A DNA stretch of 7,446 nucleotides from RGIG2161 sp964525525 (GTDB lineage: Bacteria; Bacillota; Clostridia; Oscillospirales; CAG-272), in assembly GCA_964525525.1 (NCBI GenBank), contig CAZGHD010000110.1:1-7446 (forward strand), given 5' to 3'. Position 1 is the stretch's first letter, and each line of letters starts with the position of its first letter. The notes below the pieces were generated by a model. It did no database searches and was not told the origin of the DNA. It worked only from the letters and a program-made list of their open reading frames with translations. This document shows, in pieces, positions 6,398 to 7,446 of the stretch. The position numbers were made by a program, and so were the translations under genes.

Positions 6398-7033
6398 TTA
6401 GAGACTGCGGACAAATCCGATAAATCTCGATGCGATAAGCGCGTGACCGAGTGCGTTGGGGTGATCTCCGTCGGGAATGAGGAGCTTGCGCTGACTTTCA
6501 ACCGTGGGAGCTATGCCTGAATTTGCAAACAGGTCACATACCGGAACGGAATATTCCTCGCAAACCTCACGTATTACGTTAACGTAGTCCTTGAAAATTT
6601 TACCGTGGCGGTTTTTGAGCATTTCGCCTTGATAATGAGTGGGTGTCATAAATATCAGCGGCTTGCCGGGAAATTTGTCGAGTAAAGTCTGTATCAGATA
6701 ATGACAAGCACCGTAGAAGGTTTCCGGAGTGCGGTCCTCGGGAGTGCCGAGCGGAGCAGAACCGTGAGTATAATCGTTATTTCCGCCGAAAACGACGTTC
6801 ATGTCAGCGTCGGGGTCCATTGTATCTATTCTGTCGCAGAAGCACGACGGCCAAGCTTTAAGTTCTTCTTCGTTAACCTCGCGTGAAAGACAAGAGCCTC
6901 CCTCGCCGTAGCTGTTGCAGATGCAGTCTTCCTGCTTTGCTATAACAACGTGATATACTTTATCACTTTCAACTTTACAGCCTCCGGTGATGCTGTCACC
7001 GAGAAAATTTATTTTCTTACCTTTGAGTTCCAT
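6398..7033 (-). CDS. SGNH/GDSL-family hydrolase, copy 3 (first in run)
   Basis: Predicted cytoplasmic SGNH hydrolase of 211 residues, the promoter-proximal member of the three-gene run. The motifs are intact: Ser14 in FLGDSIT, glycine block SYGEGGS (41-47), Asn86 in GGNNDYT, and Asp188/His191 in DGDHPN. It is rich in cysteine (positions 19, 37, 39, 48, 64, 66, 110, 158 and 166), which speaks against export. The start is ATG 7033 with an excellent AGGAGG (complement of 7042-7047) eight bases upstream, the strongest ribosome-binding site of the three. Directly upstream lies a terminator-like hairpin and then serA, and no good promoter is visible in the 79-bp gap. Esterase or deacetylase activity is an inference from the fold family only. 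Confidence 0.91.
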   Translation of the reverse strand: MELKGKKINFLGDSITGGCKVESDKVYHVVIAKQEDCICNSYGEGGSCLSREVNEEELKAWPSCFCDRIDTMDPDADMNVVFGGNNDYTHGSAPLGTPEDRTPETFYGACHYLIQTLLDKFPGKPLIFMTPTHYQGEMLKNRHGKIFKDYVNVIREVCEEYSVPVCDLFANSGIAPTVESQRKLLIPDGDHPNALGHALIASRFIGFVRSL

Positions 7034-7054
7034 AATGATGTCCTCCTAATATTC

Positions 7055-7090
7055 AAAAAATCAGAAACCGAAGACGGTTTCTGATTTTTT
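7055..7090 (-). terminator. Hairpin after serA: terminator or attenuator
   Basis: A perfect 16-bp inverted repeat (7055-7070 with 7075-7090) encloses a four-base loop, and two more pairs follow after a one-base bulge. On the minus strand it begins 22 bases after the serA stop and ends in a run of six T, as in an intrinsic terminator. The run ends about eight bases before the ribosome-binding site of the first SGNH gene. Its opposite flank is also A/T-rich, so it could work in both directions. Confidence 0.8.
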
Positions 7091-7112
7091 TGAAACGTGT
7101 TTTAGATATGAT

Positions 7113-7446
7113 TTACGCAATAACGTTCAGGCGGATGAAACCGTCGATCGCTTTGATCTGATCGTATACGCTTTCGGGAAGGTTTCCGGTAACGTCGACG
7201 ATAGTATAAGCGAAATCTCCGCGGGAACGGCTGAGCATATTTTCAATGTTATGACCTTCGCCCGAGATAGCGGTGGAGATCTGAGAAAGGATAGCGGGAG
7301 TATTGGTGTGCATAATGCAAAGACGAATATCTCCGCTTCTGTCAAGAGAAACCGCGGGGTAGTTTACGCTGTTTGCGATGTTACCGTTTTCAAGGAAATC
7401 AACGAGTTCCTTGGCTGCCATAACAGCACAGTTGTCCTCAGATTCT
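7113..7446 (-). CDS. serA: D-3-phosphoglycerate dehydrogenase, C-terminal part (5' end outside window)
   Basis: SerA oxidises 3-phosphoglycerate to 3-phosphohydroxypyruvate with NAD, the first step of serine synthesis. Only the last 110 residues lie in the window, and the reading frame runs open through the edge; the ATG at 7421 is internal. The visible part begins ESEDNCAVMAAKELVDFLEN, the usual end of the catalytic part, then NGNIANSVNYP (20-30), the conserved linker. An ACT domain follows (about 39-110), with HTN (46-48) and Asn66 in GHNI. These match the His, Asn and Asn that bind effector serine in E. coli SerA, so feedback inhibition by serine is plausible. Most SerA-type ACT domains have Gly or Asn where this one has Ala51. 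The length beyond the edge suggests a normal gene, not a fragment. Confidence 0.93.
   Translation of the reverse strand, partial: ESEDNCAVMAAKELVDFLENGNIANSVNYPAVSLDRSGDIRLCIMHTNTPAILSQISTAISGEGHNIENMLSRSRGDFAYTIVDVTGNLPESVYDQIKAIDGFIRLNVIA

Noticed and set aside
5089..7033. Mobile-element or CRISPR origin for the repeated block
   Set aside because: The repeats are whole coding genes with diverged sequence. There are no short direct repeats with spacers, no terminal inverted repeats, and no transposase or integrase in the window.

Overview
The window looks like chromosomal DNA of an endospore-forming Clostridia-type firmicute. It carries most of a spoIIIA operon, has strong AAGGAG-type ribosome-binding sites and a moderate base composition (mid-40s % GC by eye), and shows no phage, IS, CRISPR or RNA genes. 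I cannot name the species. The order after spoIIIAH (P-loop protein, then a convergent apt/SGNH/serA block) differs from the Bacillus subtilis arrangement.

Left block, + strand (1-3276): the probable last codons of spoIIIAC, then spoIIIAD, spoIIIAE, spoIIIAF, spoIIIAG and spoIIIAH. In sporulation the products form the mother-cell side of the SpoIIIA-SpoIIQ channel ('feeding tube') that joins mother cell and forespore after engulfment. Genes are tightly packed except for an 86-nt gap before spoIIIAH. The block ends in a 12-bp hairpin terminator.

Middle (3287-4485): the T-run of that terminator overlaps a near-consensus vegetative promoter (TTGACA-17-TAAAAT). This promoter precedes a 354-aa P-loop protein of the PRK06851 type. 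It looks like an internal duplication whose second nucleotide-binding loop has decayed. A 15-bp perfect hairpin (4451-4484) then serves as a bidirectional terminator between convergent transcription units.

Right block, - strand (7446 down to 4487): the C-terminal ACT end of serA (phosphoglycerate dehydrogenase, cut by the window edge), a terminator-like hairpin, three tandem intact SGNH/GDSL hydrolase genes 15-16 bp apart, and apt (adenine phosphoribosyltransferase) with its own predicted promoter. The three hydrolases share an identical 16-residue N-terminus and intact catalytic residues, and lack signal peptides. They are a lineage-level expansion of cytoplasmic esterase-like enzymes with unknown substrate.

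I see no clear evidence of a wholly new system. The points most worth checking are the SGNH triplication with a mosaic 5' end, the degenerate half of the P-loop protein, and the hairpin directly ahead of the SGNH genes, where I find no promoter.
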